Notes: generated by a model from the letters alone, not told the origin. Counted from the stretch's first letter, positions 29,653 to 38,631 are shown. The stretch is DNA of 64,000 nt from Gordonia phthalatica (GCF_001305675.1 NZ_CP011853.1:992001-1056000), one strand, 5' to 3'. Made by a program: numbers and translations.

Positions 29653-30866
29653 CACCGCCGCTCGTCTCCCGGCGGGCGGTGCTCGTCGGCGGAGCCGGGC
29701 TGGCGGGCCTCGGCATCGGGGCCGCGACGGTGGGCTTGACGCGCGAGCCCGACGTCGCACCCGGCTCCGGCACCCTGCCGTTCTACGGCGCACGACAGTC
29801 CGGGATCACCACGCCTCCGACCGCGCACGCCCAGTACATCGGCCTCGACCTCGTCGACCCCGCCGACGTCCCGACCCTTCAAGGCGTTCTCAACCTGTGG
29901 ACGCAGGACGCGGCGCGCCTCACCCAGGCGCAGCCCAGCCTCTCCGACACCGAACCGGAACTCGCGACCCTGGCCGGCAACCTGACCGCGACGGTCGGCG
30001 TCGGCGATCGCATCTTCCGGGCACCGGCGCTCACGAGGCTGCGGCCGTCGTGGTTGCAACCGCTGCCGTCGTTCTCCATCGACCGGCTGGATCCGAGATG
30101 GGGCCAGACCGACCTGCTGCTCAGCCTGGCGTCCGACGATCCTGTCGTCCTCGCGCACGCCACCCGCATGCTGACGGCGTCGGTTCGCCGCAGCGTTCGC
30201 GTCCGCTGGGTGCAGCGCGGCTTCCGCAACAGTCCCGGCATGACGACGGGCACCATGCGGAACCTGTTCGGGCAGGTCGACGGCACCGTCCAACCCGCGT
30301 CCGACACCTACGACAACCTGCTGTGGGACGACGGTGCCGAACAGTCGTGGATGGCCGACGGCACCAGCCTGGTGCTGCGGCGCATTTCGATGAACATGGA
30401 CACGTGGGAGGCGATTGACCGCCGCGGACGGGAACTGTCGATGGGGCGGACCCTCGACACCGGCGCGCCGCTGACCGGGACCGACGAGTTCGACGACCCC
30501 GTCTTCAGCGCGACGCGCGGCGGCATCCCGGTGATCCCGGCGTCGTCGCACATCGCGCGGGCGCACCGCCGCCACGACCGCGAGCAGTTCCTGCGGCGCG
30601 CCTACAACTACGACGACCCGCCCGAGCCCGGCTCGGCGGACACGTCGAACAGTGGGCTCCTGTTCGCCGCCTACCAGCGGAATCCGGTGACGCAGTACGT
30701 ACCGGTGCAGCAGCGGCTGGCCGACCACGACGACCTCAACACGTGGACCACGCCGATCGGTTCGGCGGTCTACGCGATGCTGCCGGGCGCCACCGAATCA
30801 CGACCGCTGGGGGCGTCGCTGTTCGACGCCGCCGGTCGTGGCAGCGGAGGTGCGCCGCAGAAGTAG
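29649..30866 (+). CDS. Dye-decolorizing (DyP-type) haem peroxidase, Tat-exported
   Basis: The 405-residue DyP peroxidase uses haem and hydrogen peroxide. A twin-arginine signal (SRRAVLVGGAGLAG) begins near residue 7, so it is exported folded. The family GxxDG motif appears as FGQVDGT, and the proximal haem histidine is in SSHIARAHRR. Coupling to a PCu(A)C chaperone mirrors the DtpA-ECuC pair of Streptomyces, where the DyP supports maturation of a copper oxidase. No such oxidase is in this window. A second DyP (efeB) lies at 57466-58809. Confidence 0.92.
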   Translation: MTPPLVSRRAVLVGGAGLAGLGIGAATVGLTREPDVAPGSGTLPFYGARQSGITTPPTAHAQYIGLDLVDPADVPTLQGVLNLWTQDAARLTQAQPSLSDTEPELATLAGNLTATVGVGDRIFRAPALTRLRPSWLQPLPSFSIDRLDPRWGQTDLLLSLASDDPVVLAHATRMLTASVRRSVRVRWVQRGFRNSPGMTTGTMRNLFGQVDGTVQPASDTYDNLLWDDGAEQSWMADGTSLVLRRISMNMDTWEAIDRRGRELSMGRTLDTGAPLTGTDEFDDPVFSATRGGIPVIPASSHIARAHRRHDREQFLRRAYNYDDPPEPGSADTSNSGLLFAAYQRNPVTQYVPVQQRLADHDDLNTWTTPIGSAVYAMLPGATESRPLGASLFDAAGRGSGGAPQK

Positions 30867-30876
30867 ACTCTGAACA

Positions 30877-33800
30877 GTGTCGAACCCTTCTGCGCCACGA
30901 CCATCACTGTCCGGGCTGACCTCGTTCGCTCTCGGCGACGCCGCCTTCGGCCTCGTTCGGGATCGAGCGGGGCGGTCCGAACTCGACATCACGGCTCCCG
31001 ATGCCGCACGACCACTGGTGGTCGCGCAGCTCGCGGCCGTCTCCGACGCGCCCGTGCTGGTGGTCAGCGCCAACGGTCGCGAGGCCGACGACCTGACCGC
31101 CGAGCTCGCCGAGTTCCTGGAACCCGGCCCCAACGGCACGCCGGTCGTGGCGCAGTTCCCGTCGTGGGAGACGCTCCCGCACGAGCGGCTCTCGCCCAGC
31201 GCCGACACCGTCGGCGCGCGTCTGGCGGTGCTCAGCCGTCTCGCCGATCCGACGGTCGCGCCGCTGCGCGTCGTCGTCGCAACCGTGCGGTCGGTGGTGC
31301 AGCCGATGGCGCCCGGCCTCGGCGCGATGCGCGCGGTGACGCTGCAGGAGGGCATCGAAGCCGACTTCGACCACCTCATCGAGCAGCTCGTCGAGATGGC
31401 GTACGAGCGCGTTGACATGGTCGGCACCCGCGGCGAGTTCGCGGTACGCGGCGGCATCCTCGACATCTTCCCGACCACCGCCGACTACCCGGTGCGCGTG
31501 GAGTTCTGGGGCGACGAGATCACCGACATCCGCGCGTTCTCCGTCGCCGACCAGCGCACGCAGTCGGAGATCGACACCTCTGTCATCCAGATCCACCCGT
31601 GCCGCGAACTGGTGCTGACCGCGCAGGTCCGCGACCGCGCCGAACAGCTCGCCGAGACCACCACCGACGAGACGTTGCGCGAGATGCTCGCGAAGCTGGC
31701 CGCAGGCATCCCCGTCGAAGGGATGGAGGCGCTGATCCCGGCACTGGTCGACGGTCGGATGCAGATGCTCACCGAGGTGATGCCCGAGGGCACCCGCGTG
31801 CTGGTGCTGGATCCGGAGAAGGTCCGCACCCGCGCCGCCGACCTGGCCCGCACTGGCGAGGAGTTCCTGGAGGCGTCGTGGAACGTCGCCGCGCTCGGCG
31901 GCGCCGCGCCGGTCGCGGCAGGGGAGCCGTCGATCGATCTGTCCGCGAGCGCTTACCGTGCCGTCGACGAGGTGCAGCGGGAGACGCTCGCCGCGGGCAA
32001 GGCGTGGTGGACCATGAGCCCGCTCTCGAGCGGCGTCGGAGACGAGCTGGAGCTGGACCTGCAGCCCGGGCCCGCCCCGCACGGCGACCCGGCCGAGCTC
32101 GCCGAACTGATGCGGTCCCTGCACGCACAGGTGGCATCCGGTGGTCGGGCCGCGCTGATCGCCGCCGGCCGCGGCACCGCCACCCGCTTCGTCGACCGTC
32201 TCGGCGAGGCGGAGGTCCCGGCCCGCCTGATGGAACCCGGCGAGGACGTGCCCGAAGGGCTGGTCGGCGTCTACCACGGCACCCTGCGACGCGGTCTCGT
32301 CCTGCCGTCCGCGGGGCTGGTCCTCGCCACCGAAGCCGACGTCACCGGCGCCCGTGTCGTCGGCGCCAAGGACGGACGACGACTGCCCGCCAAGCGTCGC
32401 AACCAGGTGGACCCGCTCGCGCTGGTCGCGGGCGACATGGTGGTCCACGACCAGCACGGCATCGGCAAGTTCGTCGAGATGATCGAGCGGACCATCTCCG
32501 GTGCCCGCCGCGAATACCTGGTCATCGAGTACGCCCCCGGCAAGCGCGGCCAGCCGGGCGACCGGCTGTACGTCCCGATGGACGCCCTCGACCAGCTGTC
32601 GAGGTACGTCGGCGGCGAGTCGCCGAGCCTGTCGAAGCTGGGCGGCTCCGACTGGGCCAACACGAAGAAGAAGGCGCGCAAGGCGGTCCGCGAGATCGCC
32701 GGCGAGCTGGTGCAGCTGTACGCCGCCCGTCACGCCGCGCCCGGTTTCGCGTTCAGCACCGACACCCCGTGGCAGCGCGAGATGGAGGACGCCTTCGACT
32801 ACACCGAGACCGTCGACCAGATGACGGTGATCGGCGAGGTGAAGGCCGACATGGAGAAGCCGATCCCGATGGACCGCGTCGTCGTCGGCGACGTCGGCTA
32901 CGGCAAGACCGAGATCGCCGTCCGCGCCGCGTTCAAGGCCGTGCAGGACGGCAAGCAGGTCGCAGTTCTGGTCCCGACCACCATCCTCGCCGGTCAGCAC
33001 CTGCAGACCTTCAGCGAACGCATGGAGGGCTTCCCGGTCACCGTGCGCGGGCTGTCGCGCTTCACCGATCCGGCCGAGTCGAAGGAGACCATCGCGCAGA
33101 TGGCGACCGGCGAGGTGGACATCGTCATCGGCACCCACCGCCTCCTGCAGACCGGCATCCGCTGGAAGGACCTCGGTCTGGTGATCGTCGACGAGGAGCA
33201 GCGCTTCGGCGTCGAGCACAAGGAGCACATCAAGGCGCTCCGCACGCACGTCGACGTCCTCACCATGTCGGCGACGCCGATCCCGCGCACCCTGGAGATG
33301 TCGATGGCCGGCATCCGCGAGATGTCGACCATCCTCACCCCGCCCGAGGAACGCCATCCCGTCCTAACCTACGTCGGCAAGTACAAGGAGAAGCAGGTCG
33401 CGGCCGCCATCCGTCGCGAGCTGCTGCGCGACGGCCAGGTGTTCTACGTCCACAACCGGGTGTCGAGCATCGACAAGACCGCCAAGCAGATCGCGGACAT
33501 GGTGCCGGAGGCGCGCGTCGTCGTCGCCCACGGGCAGATGGGGGAGGAGCAGCTCGAACGCACAGTGCAGGGGTTCTGGGATCGCGAGTACGACGTCCTC
33601 GTCTGCACCACGATCATCGAGACCGGCCTGGACATCTCCAACGCCAACACGCTGATCGTCGACCGGGCCGAGAACTTCGGGCTGTCGCAGCTGCACCAGC
33701 TCCGCGGTCGCGTGGGGCGCAGCCGTGAGCGCGGCTACGCGTACCTGCTGTACAGCCCGGACAAGCCGCTGACCGAGACCGCCTACGACCGCCTCGCGAC

Positions 33801-34479
33801 CATCGCGCAGAACAACGAGCTCGGCGCGGGCATGGCGGTCGCGCTGAAGGACCTGGAGCTGCGTGGAGCGGGCAACGTGCTCGGCGCTGAGCAGTCCGGT
33901 CACGTCGCCGGTGTGGGCTTCGACCTGTACGTCCGCCTGGTCGGCGAGGCCGTCGAGGCCTACCGCGCCGCGGCCGACGGCAAGCCGATCACCACCGAGG
34001 AGAACGCCGAGGTTCGCATCGATCTGCCCGTCGACGCGCACATCCCGGTCGAGTACGTCGAGGCCGACCGCCTGCGTCTGGAGGCCTACCGCAAGCTCGC
34101 GTCCGCGACCAGTGACGACGACGTCGACGAGGTGATGAGCGAGCTCGTGGACCGCTACGGCGAACCGCCTGTGCAGACGCAGCGCCTCGCGGCGATCGCC
34201 CGGCTGCGGCTGCGGTGCCGCGAACGCGGGGTCACCGAGATCGGGGTGGCGGGGCAGTCGGTCAAGATCGCGCCGCTGCTCCTGCTCGACAGTCAGCAGG
34301 TCCGCGTCGCGCGCATGTACTCGTCGGCGAGCTACCGTGCTGCGACGCACATGGTCACGCTCCCGATTCCGCGGACCGGCGGCGTCGGCTCGGCCCGCCT
34401 CCGCGACACCGAGTTGATCGACTACCTGGTGACGTTCCTGCAGACGATCGTGCCGCTGGAGGTGGCCACCGCTTCCTAG
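30877..34479 (+). CDS. mfd: Transcription-repair coupling factor
   Basis: Mfd displaces RNA polymerase stalled at DNA lesions and recruits UvrA. The 1200-residue protein has the UvrB-like N-terminal domains, the RNA-polymerase-interacting domain around 520-580 (GDMVVHDQHGIGKF begins this part), helicase Walker A GDVGYGKTE near 670-678, DEEQRFG near 771, the ETGLDI and QLRGRVGRS motifs, and a C-terminal TRCF domain. The start is GTG at 30877 with TAGACT ending 7 nt before. Position next to the TetR gene and before mazG matches Mycobacterium, with about 17 kb of other genes interposed. The stop shares CTAG with the convergent gene. Confidence 0.97.
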   Translation: MSNPSAPRPSLSGLTSFALGDAAFGLVRDRAGRSELDITAPDAARPLVVAQLAAVSDAPVLVVSANGREADDLTAELAEFLEPGPNGTPVVAQFPSWETLPHERLSPSADTVGARLAVLSRLADPTVAPLRVVVATVRSVVQPMAPGLGAMRAVTLQEGIEADFDHLIEQLVEMAYERVDMVGTRGEFAVRGGILDIFPTTADYPVRVEFWGDEITDIRAFSVADQRTQSEIDTSVIQIHPCRELVLTAQVRDRAEQLAETTTDETLREMLAKLAAGIPVEGMEALIPALVDGRMQMLTEVMPEGTRVLVLDPEKVRTRAADLARTGEEFLEASWNVAALGGAAPVAAGEPSIDLSASAYRAVDEVQRETLAAGKAWWTMSPLSSGVGDELELDLQPGPAPHGDPAELAELMRSLHAQVASGGRAALIAAGRGTATRFVDRLGEAEVPARLMEPGEDVPEGLVGVYHGTLRRGLVLPSAGLVLATEADVTGARVVGAKDGRRLPAKRRNQVDPLALVAGDMVVHDQHGIGKFVEMIERTISGARREYLVIEYAPGKRGQPGDRLYVPMDALDQLSRYVGGESPSLSKLGGSDWANTKKKARKAVREIAGELVQLYAARHAAPGFAFSTDTPWQREMEDAFDYTETVDQMTVIGEVKADMEKPIPMDRVVVGDVGYGKTEIAVRAAFKAVQDGKQVAVLVPTTILAGQHLQTFSERMEGFPVTVRGLSRFTDPAESKETIAQMATGEVDIVIGTHRLLQTGIRWKDLGLVIVDEEQRFGVEHKEHIKALRTHVDVLTMSATPIPRTLEMSMAGIREMSTILTPPEERHPVLTYVGKYKEKQVAAAIRRELLRDGQVFYVHNRVSSIDKTAKQIADMVPEARVVVAHGQMGEEQLERTVQGFWDREYDVLVCTTIIETGLDISNANTLIVDRAENFGLSQLHQLRGRVGRSRERGYAYLLYSPDKPLTETAYDRLATIAQNNELGAGMAVALKDLELRGAGNVLGAEQSGHVAGVGFDLYVRLVGEAVEAYRAAADGKPITTEENAEVRIDLPVDAHIPVEYVEADRLRLEAYRKLASATSDDDVDEVMSELVDRYGEPPVQTQRLAAIARLRLRCRERGVTEIGVAGQSVKIAPLLLLDSQQVRVARMYSSASYRAATHMVTLPIPRTGGVGSARLRDTELIDYLVTFLQTIVPLEVATAS

Positions 34480-35033
34480 ACCTGGCGTCCCGAGAGTCCC
34501 GCTAATCGATTCATCGCGGGCGCGTCGGCCGGGACGTCGACCGCCGGGCCGAACACCTTGCCTTTGCCCTGGAAGTCGGGCGTCAGCATGTTCGGAGCGA
34601 ACACCAGCGACGCCTCGAGTCCCTCCTCGTCGGGCGACCACGGCAGCCCTGCCGCCTGCGCCAGGTCCCAGCCGTGGACCTGGTACTCCCACAGGATCAT
34701 CGACGCGGCCATGTCGCCGGGCATGCCTGCGCCACCGATGTTCAACGGGTGCGCCAGCGCGGCCGGGAGGAGTTCCGACAACCGGGCGGCGTTGCGGCGC
34801 ACCTGCTCGGCGCCGCTGCCCTCCACTGTGACGGCCTCGGGGTCCGAGCAGGTGTGATCGTCGGCGGCGTAGCCGTCTGTGAACGCGGTGAGCCATCCGA
34901 CGACGTGGCCGCGGAGCGTCTGGAAGTCGTACTCCGAGCACGGGGTGGGTGCGGTCGGCGGGGTGGCTGCGGCGTCGTCGAGCAGGTCGGCGAGCTGGTC
35001 GAGGACGCGGAGAAGAGCTGTTGAAGTTTCCAT
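34476..35033 (-). CDS. TIGR03086-type DinB/mycothiol-dependent metal-binding protein
   Basis: The 185-residue protein has the DinB-like four-helix fold of the mycothiol maleylpyruvate isomerase superfamily. Candidate metal ligands are the histidines in RGHVVGWLTAF and YQVHGWDLAQA, as in TIGR03086 proteins. The start is ATG at 35033 with TACCGT ending 6 nt upstream; longer frames lack signals. Mycothiol is the thiol of this bacterial group, so a mycothiol-linked transferase or isomerase role is plausible but the substrate is unknown. Confidence 0.8.
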   Translation of the reverse strand: METSTALLRVLDQLADLLDDAAATPPTAPTPCSEYDFQTLRGHVVGWLTAFTDGYAADDHTCSDPEAVTVEGSGAEQVRRNAARLSELLPAALAHPLNIGGAGMPGDMAASMILWEYQVHGWDLAQAAGLPWSPDEEGLEASLVFAPNMLTPDFQGKGKVFGPAVDVPADAPAMNRLAGLSGRQV

Positions 35034-35138
35034 GCCTCGACGGTACGGGCATGAGGCTGCGGCGGGATTGAAGATTCGCGACAGGTGGGGGTGGCCGTCG
35101 GCCAGGGTTCCGTCACACGGTGACGGTACGATGCGCAT

Positions 35139-35477
35139 ATGTCTGAGTCCTACTCTGATTTCCAGCATCAGCCCGCGCAAGCGTGGTCTCAGGCTGAGCC
35201 GCGTCCCACGGAGCCGCTGCCCGCGGCGTCCCCGTATCCGACGGCCCCGAACTTCTATCCGCCGCAGCCCGCCTACAAGGCGCCGCAGTACCAGCCCCAG
35301 CCGCAGTACCCGCCGTACTACGGACCTGCGCCGATGATCGTTCAGCAGACGACGGTCGTGTCGCCGCAGACGGTGGTCGTGCAGCGCCGTGTCCCGCACG
35401 TGCTGCATTTCTTCCTGACTCTCTTCACCGGTGGATTGTGGTTGCCGGTCTGGATCATCGACATCCTCCGACGCTGA
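35139..35477 (+). CDS. Small Pro/Gln/Tyr-rich protein with C-terminal membrane segment
   Basis: The 112-residue protein has a low-complexity N-terminal 65 residues rich in Pro, Gln, Tyr and Ala, then VVQRRVPHVLHFFLTLFTGGLWLPVWIIDI, a single hydrophobic segment of a type common in small actinobacterial membrane proteins. ATG at 35139 is preceded by TACGAT ending 6 nt upstream. A similar design, Pro-rich followed by a membrane segment, occurs at 56159-56599. Function unknown. Confidence 0.72.
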   Translation: MSESYSDFQHQPAQAWSQAEPRPTEPLPAASPYPTAPNFYPPQPAYKAPQYQPQPQYPPYYGPAPMIVQQTTVVSPQTVVVQRRVPHVLHFFLTLFTGGLWLPVWIIDILRR

Positions 35478-35502
35478 CGGCGCCGCCACTACGATCGGAA
35501 GC

Positions 35503-36399
35503 GTGACCGAGGAACCCCGAGCGCAGCCGCACTTGGACGTGTCCACGTACACGAGGGGCATCCTCGCACCGGGCAGAATGCTCACCGTCGTCGACTTAGA
35601 CCGCTACCCGACACCTCCGGAGCTCGACGGACTGATCGACTGGTTCTGGTCGGTGCGCTGGGACCTTCCGACGGGCGAGCGGTATCGACAGCCACTCATC
35701 GCGACGCCCGCAGTGAACGTCAGCGTCGGCGCATCGCCACCGCCCGGCGACGACCCTCCGCTCGGCCCGTACCCGGTGGCCGCGGTCCTCGACGGCGTCA
35801 CCACCGACGTCACCGTCCGGACCCTGTCCGGGAGCGGATGGAACTTCGCAGCCAAGACGACCACCGGCGGCTTCGGCGCGTGGGTCGACGACGTCGCCGC
35901 TCTCAACGACGCCTGCCTGCCGATATCGCAGGTCCTCGCCCTGGATGAGGGCTCGCTCGCCGTCCGCGTCGCCGATCTCCCGTTCGGCGCCGATCGCGCC
36001 GAACCGATCGTTCGGGAACTCCTGCGACTCCTCGAACTGAGGCCCGCAGCGCGGGTCGAGCGGGCCCGCGAGGTCGCCGCCATCGCCGCCGCGGTCGAGC
36101 ACGACCGCACCATCCGCACCGTCGACCAGCTCGCTCGGCTCGCCGGCATCACCGCACGGACCCTGCAACGGATGTTCACCGCGTGCGCCGGCGTCTCACC
36201 GACCTGGGTGATCCGCCGATTCCGGCTGATCGAGGCCGCCGAGCACGTGCGCGACGGCGTCGCTCCGGACTGGGCGGCGCTGGCCGTCGACCTCGGCTAC
36301 GCGGATCAGTCGCACCTGACCCGGGACTTCACCGCGACCATCGGGATGTCGCCGGGAGCGTATGCGGCCGGAAATCGAGATCAGCACCCGACCGGGTGA
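35503..36399 (+). CDS. AraC-family transcriptional regulator
   Basis: The 298-residue protein has a C-terminal AraC double HTH (about residues 195-285): VDQLARLAGITARTLQRMF and ALAVDLGYADQSHLTRDF, ending MSPGAYAA. The N-terminal part is an uncharacterised sensor domain with WFWSVRWDLP. The start is GTG at 35503 with TACGAT ending 7 nt before it. It begins 25 bp after the small membrane protein gene. An imperfect hairpin terminator follows at 36426. Its targets are unknown. Confidence 0.87.
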   Translation: MTEEPRAQPHLDVSTYTRGILAPGRMLTVVDLDRYPTPPELDGLIDWFWSVRWDLPTGERYRQPLIATPAVNVSVGASPPPGDDPPLGPYPVAAVLDGVTTDVTVRTLSGSGWNFAAKTTTGGFGAWVDDVAALNDACLPISQVLALDEGSLAVRVADLPFGADRAEPIVRELLRLLELRPAARVERAREVAAIAAAVEHDRTIRTVDQLARLAGITARTLQRMFTACAGVSPTWVIRRFRLIEAAEHVRDGVAPDWAALAVDLGYADQSHLTRDFTATIGMSPGAYAAGNRDQHPTG

Positions 36400-36425
36400 C
36401 TCCGCATCGCGCTCGAGAGACGTGG

Positions 36426-36467
36426 AACGCCCGGCGACGACCAAGGGGGAAGTCATCGCCGGGCGTT
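36426..36467 (+). terminator. Stem-loop after the AraC gene
   Basis: AACGCCCGGCGACGAC faces GTCATCGCCGGGCGTT (16-nt arms with one mismatch, loop of 10 nt). It starts 27 bp after the AraC stop codon and is followed by no clear T-tract. The segment 36468-36569 holds nothing further that I can support. Confidence 0.6.
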
Positions 36468-36569
36468 ACCTGGGACGGAATGAATTCGGTTCTGTACTCG
36501 ATAGACACCTCCCTTCATGGTGAACGGGTGAGGGGCTCTTCCGCGGCGGCGCGAGAGGACGCGACTCGA

Positions 36570-36707
36570 CTAACCGAGCTCGATACCGACTCCCCGGCGC
36601 TCATCGTGTCGCCAAGTGACCGGGAACTCCTCTAGTCCGTCGTCGCGGTCGACGTCGATCTGCTGTTCAGACCAGTCGATCGGGTCGGCTTCCATCGCTG
36701 TGAGCAT
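36570..36707 (-). CDS. 45-residue acidic micro-protein downstream of hsp20
   Basis: This short frame begins at ATG 36707 with a near-perfect Shine-Dalgarno AGGAGG 7 nt upstream and ends at TAG 36570. The product starts MLTAMEADPIDWSEQQID and is strongly acidic in its first 27 residues (Asp/Glu rich), with a basic patch WRHDERR near the end. It starts 40 bp after the hsp20 stop on the same strand, so it is probably in the hsp20 transcript. I know no family for it. The strong ribosome-binding site is the main argument that it is real. Confidence 0.6.
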   Translation of the reverse strand: MLTAMEADPIDWSEQQIDVDRDDGLEEFPVTWRHDERRGVGIELG

Positions 36708-36747
36708 GACGAACCTCCTGCACGAACGCGTCAGTCGGGTGGTCGGG

Positions 36748-37191
36748 TCACTCCGCGGCGGCGGTGATCGCCTGCGGTTCGCTCGCGTGCTCGACGGCGA
36801 TCTTCCGCGGCTTGGCCTTCTCGGCGATCGGGATGGAGACGGTGAGGACGCCGTTGTTGTACTGCGCGCTGATCGCGGCGGTGTCGATGCCTTCGCCGAG
36901 AGTGACCTGGCGGCGATAGGTTCCTGCGAACCGTTCGCTGGCCAACCACTTCACACTGTCGTCGGACGTGAGGGAGCGTTGCGCGGAGAGAGTCAGGACG
37001 CCGTTGTCGACGCTGACATCGATGGAACCGGGGTCCACGCCGGGAAGATCTGCGGTCAGCAGGTAGTGGTCCTCGACTTTGTACAGGTCCATCGGCATGA
37101 AACGCGGAGTCCGCAGCGTTCCGCTCTGCTGGCCGGTGAGCAGGCCGCGAGCGAGGGCATCAACTTCACTGAAAGGGTCGAATCCAAGCAC
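36748..37191 (-). CDS. Hsp20 / alpha-crystallin small heat-shock protein
   Basis: This ATP-independent chaperone holds unfolding proteins. The 147-residue protein has the alpha-crystallin core (about 40-130): PMDLYKVEDHYLLTADLPGVD, VDNGVLTLSAQR, FAGTYRRQVTL and the closing NGVLTVSIP. The start is GTG at 37191 (VLGFDPFSEVD) with GGAGGTG about 7 nt upstream. A CIRCE element at 37263-37289 lies 72-98 bp upstream, so HrcA control is likely. The 45-residue ORF at 36570 follows. Confidence 0.93.
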   Translation of the reverse strand: MLGFDPFSEVDALARGLLTGQQSGTLRTPRFMPMDLYKVEDHYLLTADLPGVDPGSIDVSVDNGVLTLSAQRSLTSDDSVKWLASERFAGTYRRQVTLGEGIDTAAISAQYNNGVLTVSIPIAEKAKPRKIAVEHASEPQAITAAAE

Positions 37192-37262
37192 AGCAATACA
37201 CCTCCAATCTGACGGCATCGGCCCTGGTGACCGATGTTCTCTATCACTGTGCGACACCGAAT

Positions 37263-37289
37263 TTAGCACTCTCGGGTGCAGAGTGCCAA
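37263..37289. promoter_or_regulatory. CIRCE element (HrcA operator) upstream of hsp20
   Basis: TTAGCACTC-N9-GAGTGCCAA matches the CIRCE consensus TTAGCACTC-N9-GAGTGCTAA at 17 of 18 arm positions with the exact 9-nt spacing. HrcA binds CIRCE to repress heat-shock genes, usually groES/groEL; here it precedes an hsp20. Confidence 0.9.
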
Positions 37290-37370
37290 GGGGTTTCGGG
37301 CGATTTTTTGAGGGCGTCGACGAGGCTCTCCCGCATCACTTCTGAAGCGCACATGAAGGGCGCGGACGCG

Positions 37371-38555
37371 TTAGTGCAGCGCCCGGCGCCCGGCGCGATC
37401 GGCGAATGCGTCGAGAGCCTCGAGAACTGCATCGGATCGCCAACATCGGTTCCGTCGCATCCCGCTGAACTCGGTGACGATCCCGGCCGCTTCGAGGTCG
37501 GCGAGCGCCCGGCGAGATGCCGTGGCGCTGATGCCGAGTTCGCGTTGTGCGAATGACGCATCGATCACGGGCTGGCGAGCCAGGGCTTGGAGGATCTTGT
37601 CGGCGGCCGAACCTCGCCTGACGGGATGCGCCTCTGCCCAGCCTTCTCGGATCGAGCGCAGTTCCAGGACGAGTCGTCGACCGTTGGCGACGGCGTCGAA
37701 CGTCGCGTCAGCAAACGATCGGCAGATGGGCCGCAGGTCGCCTGCCCGATACGCGGTGAGGGCGTTGAAGTAGTCGTCAGGCGCAGTGAGGAGACCTGCG
37801 GAGATCGGGACGGTGATGTTCTGTGTCAGGCCTTTGCCGCGGAGAAGCGCATGGATGAGTGCTCGTCCGGTTCGTCCGTTACCGTCCGGGAACGGGTGGA
37901 TGGTCTCGAACTGTGCATGGGCGACGGCTGCCTGGAGGAGGACCGGGATGTCGTCGCGGGCGATGAAGTCGATCAAGTCGGTGATGGCGGGCAGAACACG
38001 ATGGTGCTGAGGCGGGACGAACTCGGCGGAATGAGGAGTCCGACCGCCGATCCAGACGGCGCCGTCACGCCATCGTCCACCGGGAATCCGGGGGTTGTCG
38101 TCGCCCAGAAGCGCGAGGTGCATCTCGAGGATGGTCTCGGTGTCGAGACGATCGGACAACCGGACGGCTGCTTGCATCGCTCGGGTGTTTCCGACGATCT
38201 CGGTGGCATTTCGCCGACTTCGATCACCGAGCTCGGCGAGGGCGATCGCCTTGGCGGACGCAGTCACCTGCTCGATCTCGGAGGATGACGCGGACTCCGT
38301 CCGAAGGAGAGCTGCGCTGAAGGGGGCGATCTCGCCTCCCATCTCGGCGTCGAAGCGAACGATCTCGGTGGAGGCCTCATCGAGAAGAGCGGCGAGGGCG
38401 ATGGGGACGTCGGGTTGTTCGGCGCTGATCGCGGGGGTGACGGCAGACTGGTAGCTTCCGAAGCCGCGATCGCGACGGCTCCCGAAGTCGGACGGAGTCC
38501 ACTGAGCGGCCTCATAGGTCACGACTGGCCAGTCGGTCCCTTGTTCTGCTCGCAT
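37371..38555 (-). CDS. Fic-domain protein (predicted AMP-transferase)
   Basis: The 394-residue Fic/DOC protein has the full catalytic motif HPFPDGNGRTGR at residues 220-231 and a C-terminal winged-helix region around 325-385. The N-terminal segment SSSEIEQ (89-95) occupies the place of the class II inhibitory motif (S/T)xxxE(G/N), with Q instead of the usual G after the glutamate. Such proteins AMPylate targets and are commonly self-inhibited; the target is unknown. The gene stands alone with no antitoxin-like partner. Confidence 0.9.
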   Translation of the reverse strand: MRAEQGTDWPVVTYEAAQWTPSDFGSRRDRGFGSYQSAVTPAISAEQPDVPIALAALLDEASTEIVRFDAEMGGEIAPFSAALLRTESASSSEIEQVTASAKAIALAELGDRSRRNATEIVGNTRAMQAAVRLSDRLDTETILEMHLALLGDDNPRIPGGRWRDGAVWIGGRTPHSAEFVPPQHHRVLPAITDLIDFIARDDIPVLLQAAVAHAQFETIHPFPDGNGRTGRALIHALLRGKGLTQNITVPISAGLLTAPDDYFNALTAYRAGDLRPICRSFADATFDAVANGRRLVLELRSIREGWAEAHPVRRGSAADKILQALARQPVIDASFAQRELGISATASRRALADLEAAGIVTEFSGMRRNRCWRSDAVLEALDAFADRAGRRALH

Positions 38556-38631
38556 GGGGCGATCTTACGCCCACTTATCGAATAACCGGTTGCATGGCCG
38601 ATGGTAACGACCACTTACGGATCGGCCATTG

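Noticed and set aside
28072..29793. 573-codon minus-strand frame across the copper module
   Set aside because: It is antisense to a recognisable PCu(A)C protein and membrane protein and shows no domain. Its end (LTISYDDAVEAGLRLSYVV) looks protein-like but has no start signal of its own.
30904..33357. 817-codon open frame antisense to mfd
   Set aside because: High GC makes long stop-free antisense frames; composition is His/Asp/Val-rich without motifs and mfd on the other strand is complete.
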